NCBI GenBank assembly: GCA_964293475.1 | Contig: CAXYYJ010000023.1 | Location: 1-64,000, forward strand | Source: UBA12170 sp964293475 | Lineage (GTDB): Bacteria > Bacteroidota > Bacteroidia > Bacteroidales > UBA12170 | Reading direction: 5' to 3' | Length of the DNA: 64,000 nucleotides | Shown here: in pieces, positions 1 to 8,104 of the stretch | How positions within the stretch are numbered: the first letter of the stretch is position 1 | Layout of the letters: every line of letters starts with the position of its first letter | Program-made: the position numbers and the translations under genes | The notes under the pieces: generated by a model | Database searches by the model: none | Told to the model about the DNA's origin: nothing | The model's input: only the letters and a program-made list of their open reading frames with translations

Positions 1-130
1 AAGGAAAACTATAGCAAATTTTATTTTTCAAAAAACGTATTCAATCATGATTCTCAAGCGAAAATTCATTTGGCTTGTAAATACTGCCTGAGTTTTTCAG
101 CAGACCCTATTTATTTCTTTTTTTTGTCTT

Positions 131-197
131 TTAACCACTTAGGCACATAGGGCACATAGTTGTTTTCTCTATGTGTTCTATGTTTCTATGTGGTTTA
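131..197. repeat. imperfect inverted repeat, CACATAG/CTATGTG rich
   Basis: The left arm carries AACCAC and two CACATAG words. The right arm carries CTATGTG, TTCTATG and CTATGTGGTTT. The arms pair imperfectly around a short T-rich loop, giving a long AT-rich hairpin downstream of the ompA terminator. No open frame covers it. Repeats of this CACATAG type are, from general memory, scattered between genes in some Bacteroidota. It has no second copy in this window. Confidence 0.5.
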
Positions 198-216
198 AAT
201 TTTTTTCTTGTTAAAC

Positions 217-251
217 AAAAAAAAAGTCCTGCACAAGAATTGCACAGGACT
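217..251 (-). terminator. intrinsic terminator of the OmpA-family gene
   Basis: Read on the minus strand, AGTCCTGTGCA pairs with TGTGCAGGACT (11 bp including wobble pairs) around a short loop, followed by nine T. It lies 25 bases after the stop codon of the OmpA-family gene. Confidence 0.85.
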
Positions 252-275
252 AAATTTCCGTTTGAAAAAAATGTT

Positions 276-1694
276 CTACTTTATTATTAAATCTACCCTT
301 CGGTTGATTCCTTCGGTTTTTTCGGCCAATGGTTCTTCGAGTCCTTTGTTGACCACAGTGAGTCGGTCGGCATCAATTCTAAACTCGTTAATCAGCAGAT
401 TGTAAACCGCTTCGGCACGTTTCTGGCTCAGTTGCAGGTTATACTGCGGACTTCCAACATTGCTCGAATTGCCTACAATTTCGCACTTTAAATTCTTGTT
501 TTTCTTCAGCACTTTGGCAAACACTGCAATCTCACGCTCCATAGCCGGAGTGATATAAGTTGAGTTGAAGGCGAAATAAACCCCAACCACATCAATACCT
601 CCACCACCATAGGTTCCTTCGGCAGGTTTGGTGGCTATTTGCTCCTTAATGGCATTGGTACGGGCTTCCATTTCTTCCTGCAAAAGCGCAATCTGATTTT
701 GATTTTCTGCTATGGCCGATGCTTGTTTAGCCAGGTCTTCTTTTATGGGTTTTGTTTCTTTATTGATTCTAACGTTCAACTCTTTGTCGAGCATCTCGGT
801 AACATCTTTCTTCACATCTTCGCGAACCATGTCGGCAGTAATTTTTTGCGGTGTGAGTGTTGGACGACCCAAATTGAATAACAGTCCTAATGAGGAGAAG
901 GTATACTGACTGGCGGTAGCAGTTAAACCACCATTAAATTCGTCGGTTTGAACAAAGCGATAACCAAATTCTGCATTCAGATTCACAATGTCGCTTTTAC
1001 CCAATTTATAGGTAACACCAATTCCGAGCGGAACCACCATGGCGCCTTTCATGGCTTCTTTTTCTCCCTTATCGTTATAGCCTGAGCCGGTGACAAAAGC
1101 ACCTGTAGTATCGGTAATCATAGTGCGATACATGGTATAGGCACCTCCCCCAAACAGGTATAGCTCACGTAAATACCTGGGTGATTTGGAATAGAAAAAG
1201 TCGTTCAAACTCAACTTCATAACCAAAGCTATCTCCATAAAATCCACATTCGATTTCAAATCATTTTTATAATAACTTCCGTCGGGTTGTTCCTGCTCAA
1301 AATGACCATCAGATTTTAAATTTCCATAGAGATAATCGGCCCGTAAAGCTATTTTACTGTTCAACTGCTTGCCCAGAGTGGCTGCAGCTCCCCAACTGAA
1401 TGGATTTTCCTTGAGTGGCGAGAGATAAAAAGTAGCTCCCCCTTTAACCCCAAAAAACCAGTTTTTAAAGAATCCATTGGGATTCGATTGACTCTCTTTT
1501 TTAACAGCTTCGGTGCTGGTTTTTTTCTCAGCTACCGCTTCAGTTTTTGGCTGAGCTTCTGTTTGCTCCTCTACCGCCGGACTTGGATTGGCCGTGCTGT
1601 CTGTCACAGATTCTTGCTGACCAAAAACAGGGTTGAACATGAAGGCCAGAGCCACCCCTAAAATTAAAATTAAATGTTTTGAACTTCTTTTCAT
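276..1694 (-). CDS. OmpA-family outer-membrane protein with N-terminal beta-barrel
   Basis: A 472-residue envelope protein. Residues 1-25 are a signal peptide ending near FGQ. Residues 26-80 are a low-complexity Glu/Lys/Thr/Ala linker. Residues about 80-280 have the alternating aromatic pattern of a small outer-membrane beta-barrel (opening FFGVKGGATF). Residues about 285-355 are a Lys/Glu-rich helical, probably coiled-coil stretch, and 365-472 form an OmpA C-terminal peptidoglycan-binding domain (VYFAFNSTYITP; QLSQKRAEAV; NRRVDLIIK). The expected role is to anchor the outer membrane to peptidoglycan. It is a monocistronic unit with its own promoter box (1788-1819) and terminator (217-251). 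The family call is firm; the barrel's specific role is unknown. Confidence 0.9.
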   Translation of the reverse strand: MKRSSKHLILILGVALAFMFNPVFGQQESVTDSTANPSPAVEEQTEAQPKTEAVAEKKTSTEAVKKESQSNPNGFFKNWFFGVKGGATFYLSPLKENPFSWGAAATLGKQLNSKIALRADYLYGNLKSDGHFEQEQPDGSYYKNDLKSNVDFMEIALVMKLSLNDFFYSKSPRYLRELYLFGGGAYTMYRTMITDTTGAFVTGSGYNDKGEKEAMKGAMVVPLGIGVTYKLGKSDIVNLNAEFGYRFVQTDEFNGGLTATASQYTFSSLGLLFNLGRPTLTPQKITADMVREDVKKDVTEMLDKELNVRINKETKPIKEDLAKQASAIAENQNQIALLQEEMEARTNAIKEQIATKPAEGTYGGGGIDVVGVYFAFNSTYITPAMEREIAVFAKVLKKNKNLKCEIVGNSSNVGSPQYNLQLSQKRAEAVYNLLINEFRIDADRLTVVNKGLEEPLAEKTEGINRRVDLIIK

Positions 1695-1787
1695 GTGTTC
1701 TTAATATTATTGTAAGGAAACAACTTATTTTACCTCGATAAATTTATATCAAAAAATCCCTAATGACCTAATAGATAAGATTTTTAG

Positions 1788-1819
1788 CAAACATACGATT
1801 GTTAATAATTGTGAACAAA
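1788..1819 (-). promoter_or_regulatory. promoter of the OmpA-family gene
   Basis: On the minus strand there is a TTTG (1816-1819), a 20-base spacer and TATGTTTG (1788-1795), matching the Bacteroidota -33/-7 consensus TTTG and TAnnTTTG. It predicts a leader of roughly 85 bases before the start at 1694. Confidence 0.6.
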
Positions 1820-1820
1820 A

Positions 1821-2528
1821 TTATAACAGATTTTTTAATTCCCTGAGCTGAAAAATATGATAAGTAGGCTCGAAAATCAAAGGTTCCTTGTAATAATTCA
1901 CAAATATCTGATCCATTCCCGCGTCTCTGGCTCCCTGTACATCCGAAACCTGATCGTCGCCAATCATGATGGATTCCTCAGGCAAAGCACCGGCCTTTTG
2001 CAGGGCAAACTCAAAAACTGCCTTGTTGGGCTTTTGAACTCCCACCATTTCGGAGGTGATAACTTCTTTAAAAAACTCATCCAGGCCACAATTGGTGAGC
2101 TTTACAAACTGAACCTCGGTGAATCCATTGGTGATGATATGCATTTCGTAACGCTCTTGCAGGTATTCGAGCACTTCGATGGTATGTGGAAAAAGCTGGG
2201 TTTTCCGGGGACTAACCACCACATAGTCATCGGCTATTTTATGGGCCAAATCTTCGTTATCGATATCGAAATGGTTCAAGCTCCCCCTAAACCGCTCCAC
2301 CCGCAAATGCTCCTTGTCTATGGTGCCATGCTTATACAAATCCCACAAATGGGCATTATATGATTTATAGAACTCATGAAAATCATGAAAATCAACCTGA
2401 TACAATACCCCAATATTTCTACTATAGAAAATCTCCTCAAGAGCCAGCACTGAGTTGGTTTCAAAATCCCAAAGCGTGCGGTCGAGATCGAAAAACAGGT
2501 GTTTATATTTAGTATTGGGAGTGTTCAT
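1821..2528 (-). CDS. yjjG: YjjG-family noncanonical pyrimidine nucleotidase (HAD hydrolase)
   Basis: A 235-residue cytosolic haloacid-dehalogenase phosphatase. Motif I is FFDLDRTLW, with nucleophile Asp14 and acid/base Asp16. Motif II is the IITNG stretch near residue 134. A Lys in GVQKPN (motif III) and IGDDQVSDV (motif IV) follow. The helical cap between motifs I and II fits the YjjG/YfnB subgroup, which dephosphorylates UMP, dUMP, dTMP and modified pyrimidine nucleotides (house-cleaning). Length matches the family (about 225-235). A -7-like box lies at 2548-2555, so it is probably transcribed alone, divergently from pepD. Confidence 0.88.
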   Translation of the reverse strand: MNTPNTKYKHLFFDLDRTLWDFETNSVLALEEIFYSRNIGVLYQVDFHDFHEFYKSYNAHLWDLYKHGTIDKEHLRVERFRGSLNHFDIDNEDLAHKIADDYVVVSPRKTQLFPHTIEVLEYLQERYEMHIITNGFTEVQFVKLTNCGLDEFFKEVITSEMVGVQKPNKAVFEFALQKAGALPEESIMIGDDQVSDVQGARDAGMDQIFVNYYKEPLIFEPTYHIFQLRELKNLL

Positions 2529-2547
2529 GGTTCGAAAAATTTGGCTG

Positions 2548-2555
2548 CAAATCTA
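2548..2555 (-). promoter_or_regulatory. -7 box upstream of yjjG
   Basis: Minus-strand TAGATTTG fits TAnnTTTG 20 bases before the yjjG start. No clear -33 TTTG is seen at the right distance. Confidence 0.45.
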
Positions 2556-2615
2556 CAATTATAGTTATCAATTCTTAATAAAACGACTGCATATGGTGAG
2601 GCATTCTGTAAAAAA

Positions 2616-2628
2616 GGCTAATTTAGCC
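2616..2628. promoter_or_regulatory. short palindrome between yjjG and pepD
   Basis: GGCTAA-T-TTAGCC is a perfect 6-bp inverted repeat around a single central base, in the divergent intergenic region 30 bases before pepD. It could be a protein-binding site. There is no other evidence. Confidence 0.3.
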
Positions 2629-2657
2629 GCATTAGATAACACAAATAATTCAACACT

Positions 2658-4118
2658 ATGAACAAAGATATCAGCAGTTTAAAGCCTGTGGAAGTGTGGA
2701 AACATTTTCATAGCCTAACTCAAATTCCCCGTCCATCGAAACACGAAGATGCCATTCAGGATTTCATGATGAAATTTGGCCAAAGCCTTGGCCTCGAAAC
2801 TATTAAAGATGACACAGGCAATATCATCATTAAAAAACCTGCCACTCCGGGCATGGAAAACAGAAAAGGGGTGGTTTTGCAAGGTCACTTGGATATGGTT
2901 CCTCAGAAAAACAGCGACAAAGTGCACAGTTTTGTTACCGACCCCATTGAGGCTTATATCGATGGCGACTGGGTAACTGCCAACGGAACCACACTGGGAG
3001 CCGATAATGGTATGGGTGTGGCAGCTGCCATGGCAGTTCTCGAATCGAAAGACTTGGTTCACGGCCCCATCGAAGCACTCTTTACCGCCGACGAAGAAAC
3101 TGGCATGACGGGTGCTTTTGGTTTGAAAGGCGACGTGCTTTCGGGCGATATTCTGCTGAATATGGACTCTGAAGACGAAGGCGAATTGTACATCGGTTGC
3201 GCCGGCGGCATTGATGGAACTGCCCGTTTTAATTTCCAGAAGGAATCAATCCCCGCTGATTCGGCAGCTTATAAACTCATTGTTAAAGGACTCCGTGGCG
3301 GACATTCGGGTATGGACATTCCACTTGGAAGAGGAAACTCCAACAAAATCATGTTCCGCTTTCTTAAGGATGCTACCAAAAATTTCGACGCCCGCATAGC
3401 TCATGTGGTGGGTGGAAGTCTCCGCAATGCCATTCCCCGCGAAGCTTTTGTAACGGTGACCATCCCAGCCAATCTTTCTGCTCAATTTGAAGCAGCAGTG
3501 GCCGACTACGAAAAAATTCTGAAAAACGAGTTGGGCTCTGTGGAGGCCGATTTGTCTTTCACCTGCAAAACCACCGAAACCCCCGAATTTGTTATGGACA
3601 AAGCCAGTCAAAAATCGCTGGTTTACGCCATCTACGGCTGCCCCAACGGCGTTATCAGAATGAGCGCCGATATGGAAGGTCTGGTAGAAACCAGCACCAA
3701 CCTGGCCATTGTGAAAATGAACGATGGTTTTGTGGAAGTGCAGTGCTTATTGCGCAGCTCTGTGGAATCGGCCAAAACCGATTTGGTGGAGATGATGGAC
3801 AGCGTTTTTCAACTGGCAGGTGCCGATGTTAGCTTTGCAGGGGGTTATCCAGGCTGGAAACCCAACCCCAAAAGCGAAATTCTGGAAACCATGAAAGCCG
3901 TTTACAATACCAAATTTGGCAGAATTCCCGAAATTAAGGCCGTTCATGCGGGTTTGGAATGTGGTTTATTGGGCGCAGTTTATCCCAACTGGGATATGAT
4001 TTCGTTTGGCCCCACCATCCGCAGCCCCCACAGCCCCGACGAAAAAGTTCTTATTGCCAGCGTTGATAAATTCTGGATTTACTTGGTCGAAACCTTGAAA
4101 AATGTTCCGGTGAAGTAA
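2658..4118 (+). CDS. pepD: aminoacyl-histidine dipeptidase (M20 family, PepD)
   Basis: A 486-residue cytosolic metallopeptidase that cleaves Xaa-His and other dipeptides. The two-zinc centre is visible: GHLDM (His77, Asp79), GADNGMG (Asp116), DEETG (Glu146/Glu147), SED near residue 173 and the late His in RSPHSPDE. The lid/dimerisation domain lies between about 200 and 390 (RGGHSGMDIP). Length fits the PepD family (about 485). The ATG at 2658 gives the expected N-terminus. It ends in a strong terminator at 4145-4188, so it is a single-gene unit. Confidence 0.93.
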   Translation: MNKDISSLKPVEVWKHFHSLTQIPRPSKHEDAIQDFMMKFGQSLGLETIKDDTGNIIIKKPATPGMENRKGVVLQGHLDMVPQKNSDKVHSFVTDPIEAYIDGDWVTANGTTLGADNGMGVAAAMAVLESKDLVHGPIEALFTADEETGMTGAFGLKGDVLSGDILLNMDSEDEGELYIGCAGGIDGTARFNFQKESIPADSAAYKLIVKGLRGGHSGMDIPLGRGNSNKIMFRFLKDATKNFDARIAHVVGGSLRNAIPREAFVTVTIPANLSAQFEAAVADYEKILKNELGSVEADLSFTCKTTETPEFVMDKASQKSLVYAIYGCPNGVIRMSADMEGLVETSTNLAIVKMNDGFVEVQCLLRSSVESAKTDLVEMMDSVFQLAGADVSFAGGYPGWKPNPKSEILETMKAVYNTKFGRIPEIKAVHAGLECGLLGAVYPNWDMISFGPTIRSPHSPDEKVLIASVDKFWIYLVETLKNVPVK

Positions 4119-4144
4119 ATAAAACCAAGATTCATACAAATGAT

Positions 4145-4188
4145 GTCAGATAGCAGTTTATATCAAATTGCTGTCTGACTTTTTTTTT
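4145..4188 (+). terminator. intrinsic terminator of pepD
   Basis: GTCAGATAGCA (4145-4155) pairs with TGCTGTCTGAC (4169-4179), with one G-T pair, followed by nine T. It lies 27 bases after the pepD stop. Confidence 0.9.
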
Positions 4189-4260
4189 GCACTGTTAAAA
4201 CCAACTAATTTCCGCTTTTTATTATTTCAATACATTATTATATATCTTTCTATTAATTAT

Positions 4261-4268
4261 TATATTTG
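4261..4268 (+). promoter_or_regulatory. -7 box of the deacetylase-like gene
   Basis: TATATTTG fits TAnnTTTG and lies 25 bases before the chosen ATG at 4294. No good -33 is visible. It rules out the longer in-frame start at 4168, which lies inside the preceding terminator. Confidence 0.5.
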
Positions 4269-4293
4269 TCATAAAATAATTTATCGAAAGGTT

Positions 4294-5850
4294 ATGAAAT
4301 TTTTAAATGTTTGTTTTTCCTGTTTTCTTATATTATTGGTCACTTTTAAGATTTATGGACAGAGTGAAATTACAGAAAAAAACGGAAGACTTATTTTCCC
4401 CAGACCCTTTGCTTTTGCTATTGACGATTTGGGGTGGAATATTGGGAATAATGAGGGTTATAATGGAATAAACGGACCATACCGTATTGGTTTAAACCGA
4501 AAAATGGGTTTAAAAGATTATGAATGTATTGTGGCCATTGCTGACTCTTTGAACATCCGCATTCAGGGGTTGTTTATTCTTTCGGAATTTGACAAGGAGA
4601 ATATTTTGAAAGACTATCCCAGCACGACTAAAATGGGAAAAAACTGGGACAATATTTATATCAATTCAAACGAAGTTGATTCTATTATGGCCTATGTAAA
4701 AGAAAATGCAGCCTTTTTGGAATTTGGGTTGCACGGAGTGGGCCATGAGTTTTGGCTCGAAAGCGGACAAAGAAGGCGAGCCGAATGGTATAACACTGAC
4801 GACAATGAACCCTGGCCTCAACAGGAAATAGCTTCTCATATCGAAGCTTTTAAGCTCATCATGGGGCAATATGGTATTTCGCCGGAAAAAGGGCACAGTT
4901 TTCCGGAAAGTTTTGTTCCCTGCGCATACAGCTATCATTGGAACCCTGATGGAAATTATAGTACCGGAACCATGCTAAACCCGGAAGGTGTAAAATTTAC
5001 AAATACACTTTTTGCCGAGGTTATAGAACTTAACCCCCCTATTGAGCCCAACGGAGGCGGAATTGACCACGGAGTTTTGGTGGTGAATCGCATTAACTAC
5101 GGAAACCCATGGTACGAGTTATCATCGGTCCCAACAATTCCTGTGGAGCAGCAACAATCGGATATGATAGAGTCGCACTGGAGCAATTGGCTGGCTCAGG
5201 ATGATTTCTTACAGGATACAACCAATCGGCTGTGGATAAACTATTATCGGATGGTTCAACAAGTTCCCGACCGCTTTATTGCCAAAAACACAGAGCAATT
5301 TTATAGTCAATGGTTATATAAAAAATTTACTGTGATGGAAGAAAAAGAACCGGGGAAAATGACTATCGACAACCACAAAATGCCCAAAGAAGTCTATGAA
5401 CACAAACTTTTGAGTACTGTTGTTTTAAAAGTACCCCTGGAAATTGATGAGCATGTGAGCCGCGCAGAATTAGATGGAATCCCCATGGTATCTTATTACG
5501 AAGAGGCAGGCTTTGGTTTTATTGAGCTTCCAATGCTCAACCCAAAAGTTTATGAATTAACTTATTCAGTCGATTCTCAGTGTCCCGAAACCTATATTCA
5601 TCACAACGACAGCTATATTGTTTATTCCACCGAGAAGAAAAAATCCCTTTTCTCTTTCAAAGTCAGAATTTATGGAACGCAAAATATTGAAATTATAGGT
5701 GTCGACAAGCCCGAAAAAATCGCTTCGGAGGAAAAAGACATTCAGCTGATTTCTTTTAAATATGAACCAGTCAAAAGGAGACTGAATATTGTGCTACGCG
5801 GAGTGGATATGCAAGGAGAAACAGGAATAATAAATGTTATTACAAAATAG
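4294..5850 (+). CDS. secreted polysaccharide-deacetylase-like protein (NodB-fold candidate)
   Basis: A 518-residue exported protein. Residues 1-22 are a signal peptide (ending IYGQ). Residues about 35-300 carry a deacetylase-like signature: FAIDDLGWN with Asp44-Asp45, then GLHGVGHE with His147 and His151. This is the Asp/His-x3-His arrangement that binds metal in NodB-type carbohydrate deacetylases and the related DUF2334 group. The C-terminal 150 residues look like an all-beta accessory domain. The start at 4294 is chosen because the longer frame begins with TTG inside the pepD terminator and upstream of the -7 box. It converges on the sugar-utilisation operon, whose last gene ends 82 bases away, so it probably acts on the same extracellular glycan. 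I cannot exclude a non-catalytic member of the fold. The exact family is not recognised. Confidence 0.6.
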   Translation: MKFLNVCFSCFLILLVTFKIYGQSEITEKNGRLIFPRPFAFAIDDLGWNIGNNEGYNGINGPYRIGLNRKMGLKDYECIVAIADSLNIRIQGLFILSEFDKENILKDYPSTTKMGKNWDNIYINSNEVDSIMAYVKENAAFLEFGLHGVGHEFWLESGQRRRAEWYNTDDNEPWPQQEIASHIEAFKLIMGQYGISPEKGHSFPESFVPCAYSYHWNPDGNYSTGTMLNPEGVKFTNTLFAEVIELNPPIEPNGGGIDHGVLVVNRINYGNPWYELSSVPTIPVEQQQSDMIESHWSNWLAQDDFLQDTTNRLWINYYRMVQQVPDRFIAKNTEQFYSQWLYKKFTVMEEKEPGKMTIDNHKMPKEVYEHKLLSTVVLKVPLEIDEHVSRAELDGIPMVSYYEEAGFGFIELPMLNPKVYELTYSVDSQCPETYIHHNDSYIVYSTEKKKSLFSFKVRIYGTQNIEIIGVDKPEKIASEEKDIQLISFKYEPVKRRLNIVLRGVDMQGETGIINVITK

Positions 5851-5932
5851 CTGTATTGCAGTTGATTAAGTTATTGGATTTCTATTATTTGAGCATCAGA
5901 ACGAATCATACACAGATGATTTGCTAATTTCT

Positions 5933-7966
5933 CTACTTTTCCCAAACTTCAACCAATAAAAATTGTTTGAATGAGGTATTGAATTTGGGGCTTGAACCAT
6001 CTATCTCTCCCAATTCCAATTCGTTGAAATAGTCCTTAATGCCATACTTTTTTGTAGCATCCAATCCCCTGAGTTCGATTTCTCCAGTCCATTCTTTGGC
6101 ATAAAAGGCATAATACATAGTATCGTCTTTTTGAATAACATGTGTCTCAGGTTTGTGAAAGCCAATATCGTAAAGATGACCTAAATAGTTGGCTTTTGAG
6201 AGCATTTTTTCGTTGTAAAGTTGGATCCATTTCTTCCAAATCTGCTCCTTTTCGAGGGTTAGAACGAACTTTCCGCTGGCTTTTGGATTGTCTTTTGGCC
6301 AGGTGAATTTACTTCCCAAAACTGCCCCAATCCCAAAGGACGAAGCAAAATCATCACCACCATCGCTCAGCTCAACATGATCGCCATAATAAGCTGTTTT
6401 GCCAATGAGCGCTTTATAAACCTTTCCTTTAAGCCTTATTTGCCAGCTGCTTGTTGGATCGGAGCTAACGGCCTGATTCATATAAGGCATATTGAAATAG
6501 CTCATGCAACAGCCGCAGGGGCAGTTTTGAATCACTGCATTGGGCTTTATAGCTGTTGCGGTTTGATACAAATCTTTAAAAAACATGGGGAAGTTTTTGA
6601 CAGCATCCTCAGCATTTGTCAATTGCAATGTGGGATTGAAATCGGGGGGAATAGAATTCAAATGCTGCCCATCGAGCTTTAACCCATCGAAGCCCCATTC
6701 ACCGAGCAACATTTTAATGGTTTCTGCGGTATGGGCTTTGGTTTCGGATGCCATAGGCGACATATACCAACTATCCCACCAGGTAATTTGTTGATTGGAA
6801 CCATCTTTATTCTTCAACAGTATCTGCGGATATTGTTTGAGTAAAGTCGCATTAGAATCCACCGCCAAAGGAGCCCACCAAATTTGAGCTTTAAGCCCTT
6901 GCTTATGAATAGCTTCCACCAATTCTTTCATTTGCTTTTCACCACCCGGAAATTTGGATTTGTTCACCATCCAATCACCTTCGGCCTGCTGATAACCATC
7001 GTCCAATATGGCCCATTTAAAACCCAGCTCTTTCACTTTGGGCAAAGTGCCCAAAATTTCGTCCACAGTAAATCCACGTTCGTAACCCCAGGCACACCAG
7101 GCTGGTTCATAGGCTTGTTCCTCGGCGGGTACAAATTGAATGCCCTTGTTCTGCATCATTTTTGTATATTGGCTCAAAGGTTTGAAACAATCGTTCTGGT
7201 GAACCATTACAAAGCTTTCAATGGCACAAAGAGAATCTCCCGGACCAAGAATAACTGGCTCACTATATTCCTTTTGCAGTGAAATTTCCGCAAATTCACT
7301 CTGCCTTCCATAGTCTACCGGAAAAGAAACAAGCTCTGGGGTGAGGGAAAGATGACCAATGGCAATTCCTGCATCGCTACGCCAAATATCGAGTACAGGG
7401 ATACCTCCACCATAATCGGAATTGTTCATGCCCATATAATTCTGCTTCTGAAACCCATGTCCAACAGGTAAAATCCAGTCGGCACGCTCGCCCGATGAAC
7501 TTCCCTGGAAAGACCAGAATATGCTATCCTTTTCACTTTGCCGTATGCGATAATTGTGATTCACCCATCCATCAACAGGAAAATCTTCAGCTAAACGATT
7601 AAAATATACCACCTGAAAAATGGCCATATCTGGAAAATCATGATAGGTTTTGATAATGAGTTTTTTTTCAACTCCGGCATTTGCAACAGATTCCCCCATA
7701 TATTCATATTCTACACCAGATCCTTTTTCATTGGTAAATTCATGAGAATCTGATGATTGCAAAACAAAATCATCTATTTTCAACTTATTGGAAATCAGAT
7801 ATTCACCGCAGCTCCAAGGAGCTATGATACTGTCGGACATAAGAATTTGAGTCTGCATTTTTGCATCAATCTCAATATTTAACTGCCCATGGCTAATTCG
7901 TTCGTGTTTTTGTTGATGACAGGATATAAATAAACCCAATAAAGCGACAAATAATAGATTTTTCAT
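5933..7966 (-). CDS. GH36-like alpha-galactosidase / alpha-galactosaminidase lipoprotein
   Basis: A 677-residue glycoside hydrolase of the GH-D clan. The N-terminus has a lipobox (FISC, Cys16), so it should be a lipoprotein. Residues about 20-285 form an N-terminal beta-sandwich and about 290-600 the TIM barrel. Motifs are WAILDDGYQ (Asp322-Asp323), DGLKLDGQ with candidate nucleophile Asp432, and SSDPTSSW with candidate acid/base Asp503. A Cys cluster NCPCGCC lies at about 481-487, where typical GH36 enzymes have a Gly-rich loop. The start at 7966 is preferred over a frame reaching 8050, because only the shorter form has a clean lipoprotein signal. It is the last gene of the 11-gene operon, after a 138-base gap. 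Hydrolysis of alpha-linked Gal, GalNAc or GalN is expected; which one is unknown. Confidence 0.8.
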   Translation of the reverse strand: MKNLLFVALLGLFISCHQQKHERISHGQLNIEIDAKMQTQILMSDSIIAPWSCGEYLISNKLKIDDFVLQSSDSHEFTNEKGSGVEYEYMGESVANAGVEKKLIIKTYHDFPDMAIFQVVYFNRLAEDFPVDGWVNHNYRIRQSEKDSIFWSFQGSSSGERADWILPVGHGFQKQNYMGMNNSDYGGGIPVLDIWRSDAGIAIGHLSLTPELVSFPVDYGRQSEFAEISLQKEYSEPVILGPGDSLCAIESFVMVHQNDCFKPLSQYTKMMQNKGIQFVPAEEQAYEPAWCAWGYERGFTVDEILGTLPKVKELGFKWAILDDGYQQAEGDWMVNKSKFPGGEKQMKELVEAIHKQGLKAQIWWAPLAVDSNATLLKQYPQILLKNKDGSNQQITWWDSWYMSPMASETKAHTAETIKMLLGEWGFDGLKLDGQHLNSIPPDFNPTLQLTNAEDAVKNFPMFFKDLYQTATAIKPNAVIQNCPCGCCMSYFNMPYMNQAVSSDPTSSWQIRLKGKVYKALIGKTAYYGDHVELSDGGDDFASSFGIGAVLGSKFTWPKDNPKASGKFVLTLEKEQIWKKWIQLYNEKMLSKANYLGHLYDIGFHKPETHVIQKDDTMYYAFYAKEWTGEIELRGLDATKKYGIKDYFNELELGEIDGSSPKFNTSFKQFLLVEVWEK

Positions 7967-8104
7967 TTCTTTAATTTTTAACCACCTGGCTACAATCGAC
8001 CCAGAGCAATCATTTCTGAACGTTTTTATTTCCTTTTGTGGTTTGTTCATAAATTAATTATCCCCAAAGAATTGTCTGCAAAATACTATCAAAGGTTGAT
8101 CTAT

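Noticed and set aside
276..405. Small plus-strand frame over the end of the OmpA-family gene (and many similar opposite-strand frames elsewhere)
   Set aside because: These lie wholly or mostly inside well-supported genes on the other strand or frame, lack family motifs and have no promoter; they are shadows.
4168..4293. N-terminal extension of the deacetylase-like protein
   Set aside because: It would start with TTG inside the 3' arm of the pepD terminator and upstream of the TATATTTG box. The ATG at 4294 begins a clean signal peptide.
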